A DNA stretch of 16,291 nt from Anaerolineae bacterium. GTDB lineage: Bacteria > Chloroflexota > Anaerolineae > Aggregatilineales > UBA3940. The stretch lies in NCBI GenBank assembly GCA_020852775.1, contig JADZAD010000098.1, positions 1 through 16,291 on the forward strand. The letters are read 5' to 3'. Under the pieces are notes generated by a model. The model searched no databases and had not been told where the DNA came from. It was given only the letters and a program-made list of their open reading frames with translations. This document shows, one piece after another, positions 14,053 to 16,291 of the stretch (the stretch's first letter is position 1; every line of letters begins with the position of its first letter). A program made the translations under genes and the position numbers.

Positions 14053-16290
14053 TTAACGCTGGCGCTTACGCTGCCACCAGACCAACGCGCCAACGGCGAC
14101 GACCGCCGCCGGCAGGATGCATGCGACGAGAATAGCGAGCACGGGCAGCTCTACACCGCTCAACGGGCTGGTCATCGTCCGCTGGGTGACATCCGGCTGC
14201 GGCAGCGCGATGGCGTTTTCATTCTCCACCAGCCAGTTAGCTGCATTGAGAAGCAGGTCGCTGTTGCCGTAGTTGGCGTTCTGCATTTCGCGGTTCGAGG
14301 CGAAATCGGCATCGCCGATGATCACTACGCGTCCGCCGGCTACTGTGTCCTCAGCGCTGTAACCAACGGTCAGCGGGCCGGGGATGTCGATACCGGCATC
14401 ATACTGCACCTGCCCACCGGTGAATGGATCGCTGGTTTCGCCCCATGAACTCGGTGAATCCGGGTTGCCGCTCATGTCCGACGTGGTCATCAGCGGGTTG
14501 ATCAGGATGGCCGCCGGCGCCGCCGTCTGCTCCAGCGTCAGGCTGTGCGCCAGCAGCATCGACACCAGCCGCCCGGACTGGATCATGGGGGCCGATATCG
14601 GCGAGTCGCTCATGTAGTTGAAGATCGCCGGAGAGAACTCGTCACGGCTCTGATCCACCACCGCCAGGTCAACGACGAGATCGTTGTTGACGGTGATGCC
14701 CCACTCGCTGGTGAAGTACTCAGTCAACGGGTCAGTCGCGGAGTGAGCGCTCTCGACGATGCCGGTCTGCTGGCCTGATTCCAGGCTCCAGATACGGACG
14801 GTCCCGTCCTGTGCGCTGGAGGCGGAGACCAGCGTCTCACCATCCGGGCTGACGGCCAGTGCGGTCACGAAGCCTGTGTGCCCTTCGAGCACCACGTCAT
14901 CCGCGGCGTTCGCAGAGCCGGCCGGGCGAACATGGATAGTGCCGTCTGCGAGGCCATACACACGCCGTCCATCCGGGACAAACGCGAAGCTCAGGATACT
15001 GCCCTCGTAGGGCGACTGCGTGCTGCCCTGCGAATCTTCCAGGTTGTAGATACCTTCCGTACCGTCAAGCGCGACGCTGTGCAGTTCGCTGCCGTCCGGC
15101 GAGAAGGCGGCGGCAAACGCAACGGCGGAATGCAGGCGCTCCGAAGCGATCTCGCTGCCGCGCTCCGAATCCCACAGGTTAATCCAGCCTTCAGATACGT
15201 TAGCGGTGCTGGTCGCGCCGCCGACCGCAGCGATCGTGCTGCCATCTGGTGAGAAGGCAACATCATAGAGCGGGACAGTGGCTGCAAGCGGGGAGTAGCT
15301 TACCGGCTCCCAACTGCTGGTATCCCACACACGCACAAGCTGATCTTCCCCGACGCTGGCAAGCAGATTTCCGTCCGGTGAGAAGGCAAGACGCCCGGTA
15401 CCGCTGGAATGGCCCTCAAGCTGCCTGACCTCTTCTCCGCTATCGGCGTTCCACACGCGCACAGTGCCGTCGATGCTGATCGTGGCGAGTGTCTCTCCGT
15501 CCGGGGAGTAGGCCACATCGAACACTGCGCCCGTATGCCCACGCAGCGTGATATCCGGATTTCCTCCGCTGCTCCAGGTGCGGGCTGTACCGTCATTGCC
15601 CGACGTGGCAAAGCCTCTGCCTTCCGGGTTGAAGTCCACGCCGAGGACGCCACTACCGAGCGCTCCGGCGTTGCTGCCGGGGTCGGCGAGGAACAGTACC
15701 TTGCCGCCTGCGTCGAGATAAGCTTTGACCGCTTCCACCTCTGCGGCGGAGAACTGGGTCACCGGCCCGGCGATGATCAGCAATTCGGCGCTCTCCGGCA
15801 CAGTGAGGCCGGTAGCCGCGAGGTTGAGCGGTTCAAGCTGGAAGACGCCGCGGGTCAGGATATCCTTGGCGGAGGAGAAGCCATCAGGCGTGAAGCCGTC
15901 GAAATCCCGTTCACCATGCCCGGTCAGATAGAAAACCTGACGTGCATCACCGATAAATACCTGGACGAGGGCGCTGGTCATGTTGCGTTCGTCCGGATAG
16001 ATAGCCTGTGCGTTACGGTCGCCCTGTACGAACACAATCGTGCCGGTACGGGTGACGCCGTACTGCTGCGCCTCGGTCGGGTTACGATCCGGGTCAACAA
16101 AGCGGTAGGTCAGCCGTCCGTTGCTGGCACGGGCGTAGTTACCCAGCCAGAGTTCCGCTTCCTCCCGCCCGGAGGCGTCCTGCGTGGAGTAGAAAGCGAT
16201 CGCTTCGACATCCGCGTTCATCTCACCGAGGAAGTCAAGCGTCTCCTGCGTCAGGCGGTATTCCTTATTCTCCGTCACATCGATCGGGGC
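14053..16290 (-). CDS. GldG-family ABC transporter auxiliary protein with inserted WD40 propeller (N-terminus off window)
   Basis: The reading frame enters from the right edge and is open for about 745 residues, so a short N-terminal part, presumably with the first membrane helix, is missing. Residue numbers count from the GTG codon at 16278, which is internal. The GldG/ABC_transp_aux domain opens with DVTENKEYRLTQETLDFL and continues to GGKVLFLADPG (191-201). It resumes at LTEYFTSEWGITVNNDLVVD (518-537), then AILINP (590-595) and VVIIGDADFASN (651-662). A C-terminal helix (about 709-735) ends WWQRKRQR. Between 206 and 514 lies a seven-blade WD40 propeller, with repeats such as GHTGAVFDVAYSPDG and DGTVRVW. 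Membrane topology places both modules outside the cell. GldG partners an ABC ATPase and permease, probably encoded just beyond the edge. Its exact role outside gliding bacteria is unknown. Confidence 0.9.
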   Translation of the reverse strand, partial: APIDVTENKEYRLTQETLDFLGEMNADVEAIAFYSTQDASGREEAELWLGNYARASNGRLTYRFVDPDRNPTEAQQYGVTRTGTIVFVQGDRNAQAIYPDERNMTSALVQVFIGDARQVFYLTGHGERDFDGFTPDGFSSAKDILTRGVFQLEPLNLAATGLTVPESAELLIIAGPVTQFSAAEVEAVKAYLDAGGKVLFLADPGSNAGALGSGVLGVDFNPEGRGFATSGNDGTARTWSSGGNPDITLRGHTGAVFDVAYSPDGETLATISIDGTVRVWNADSGEEVRQLEGHSSGTGRLAFSPDGNLLASVGEDQLVRVWDTSSWEPVSYSPLAATVPLYDVAFSPDGSTIAAVGGATSTANVSEGWINLWDSERGSEIASERLHSAVAFAAAFSPDGSELHSVALDGTEGIYNLEDSQGSTQSPYEGSILSFAFVPDGRRVYGLADGTIHVRPAGSANAADDVVLEGHTGFVTALAVSPDGETLVSASSAQDGTVRIWSLESGQQTGIVESAHSATDPLTEYFTSEWGITVNNDLVVDLAVVDQSRDEFSPAIFNYMSDSPISAPMIQSGRLVSMLLAHSLTLEQTAAPAAILINPLMTTSDMSGNPDSPSSWGETSDPFTGGQVQYDAGIDIPGPLTVGYSAEDTVAGGRVVIIGDADFASNREMQNANYGNSDLLLNAANWLVENENAIALPQPDVTQRTMTSPLSGVELPVLAILVACILPAAVVAVGALVWWQRKRQR
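14773..15657 (-). other. Inserted WD40 seven-blade beta-propeller within the GldG-like protein
   Basis: Seven successive WD-type blades can be read at about residues 208-239, 245-281, 287-323, 333-374, 382-418, 424-454 and 464-502. Most show FSPDG/YSPDG turns and end in RVW, NLW or RIW. Blades 2, 3 and 7 keep the GH dipeptide. Blades 5 and 6 are degenerate. The seven blades make a closed propeller whose ends lie together, as needed for insertion into a loop. Confidence 0.85.
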
Positions 16291-16291
16291 A

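Noticed and set aside
14053..16290. Two separate genes (GldG-like and WD40) or a frameshift fusion
   Set aside because: The frame is open throughout with no internal stop, and the GldG core continues after the WD40 blades, so a single gene is the simplest reading.

Overview
The window is a GC-rich (roughly 60% or more) bacterial chromosome segment, densely packed with genes. Two features suggest the phylum Chloroflexota, perhaps an Anaerolineae-like lineage, although no rRNA or other decisive marker is present. Several exported proteins carry Thr/Pro-rich 'TPTPT'-type linkers, and a complete minCDE operon sits beside GldG-type and DUF4340 surface-transport genes. This placement is an inference. 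I see no mobile element, CRISPR array, tRNA or rRNA, and no gene-free stretch longer than about 200 bases.

Left part (1-5713). A nucleoside hydrolase with a lipoprotein signal is cut by the left edge and read leftward. It is divergent from a HEAT-repeat protein (860-1873). A leftward group follows: a flavin-reductase-fold protein (5069-5713), a lipoprotein with three calcium-loop-like repeats (3567-5036), an M20 zinc peptidase (2386-3537) and a stand-alone CZB zinc-binding domain protein (1868-2224). The gaps are short (32 and 29 bases) except before the CZB gene, where a strong inverted repeat lies. A perfect TATAAT box lies immediately before the lipoprotein gene, so that gene may also have its own leaderless transcript.

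Middle part (5780-9870). A rightward operon holds an alpha/beta hydrolase, a 2'-5' RNA ligase-like phosphodiesterase (ThpR) that overlaps it by four bases, and a YifB/ComM-type AAA ATPase. It ends at a strong hairpin that probably serves both strands. A convergent gene encodes a membrane-anchored, Cys-containing surface protein with a long Thr/Pro linker.

Right part (9940-12351). A near-consensus promoter drives a small excisionase-type helix-turn-helix protein. A second promoter precedes minC, minD and minE, the complete division-site selection system. minE is tail to tail with a leftward gene for a two-TM protein with a LiaF/DUF4097-like beta domain.

Right end (13265-16291). This is the downstream half of a leftward ABC-export-type operon: a GldG-family auxiliary protein (N-terminus off the window) followed by a DUF4340 protein, separated by a 12-bp perfect hairpin. 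The standout observation is that the GldG-family protein carries a complete seven-blade WD40 propeller inserted inside its conserved domain, just after the 'GGKVLFLADPG' strand. Chain continuity and topology suggest a genuine domain insertion, probably displayed outside the membrane.
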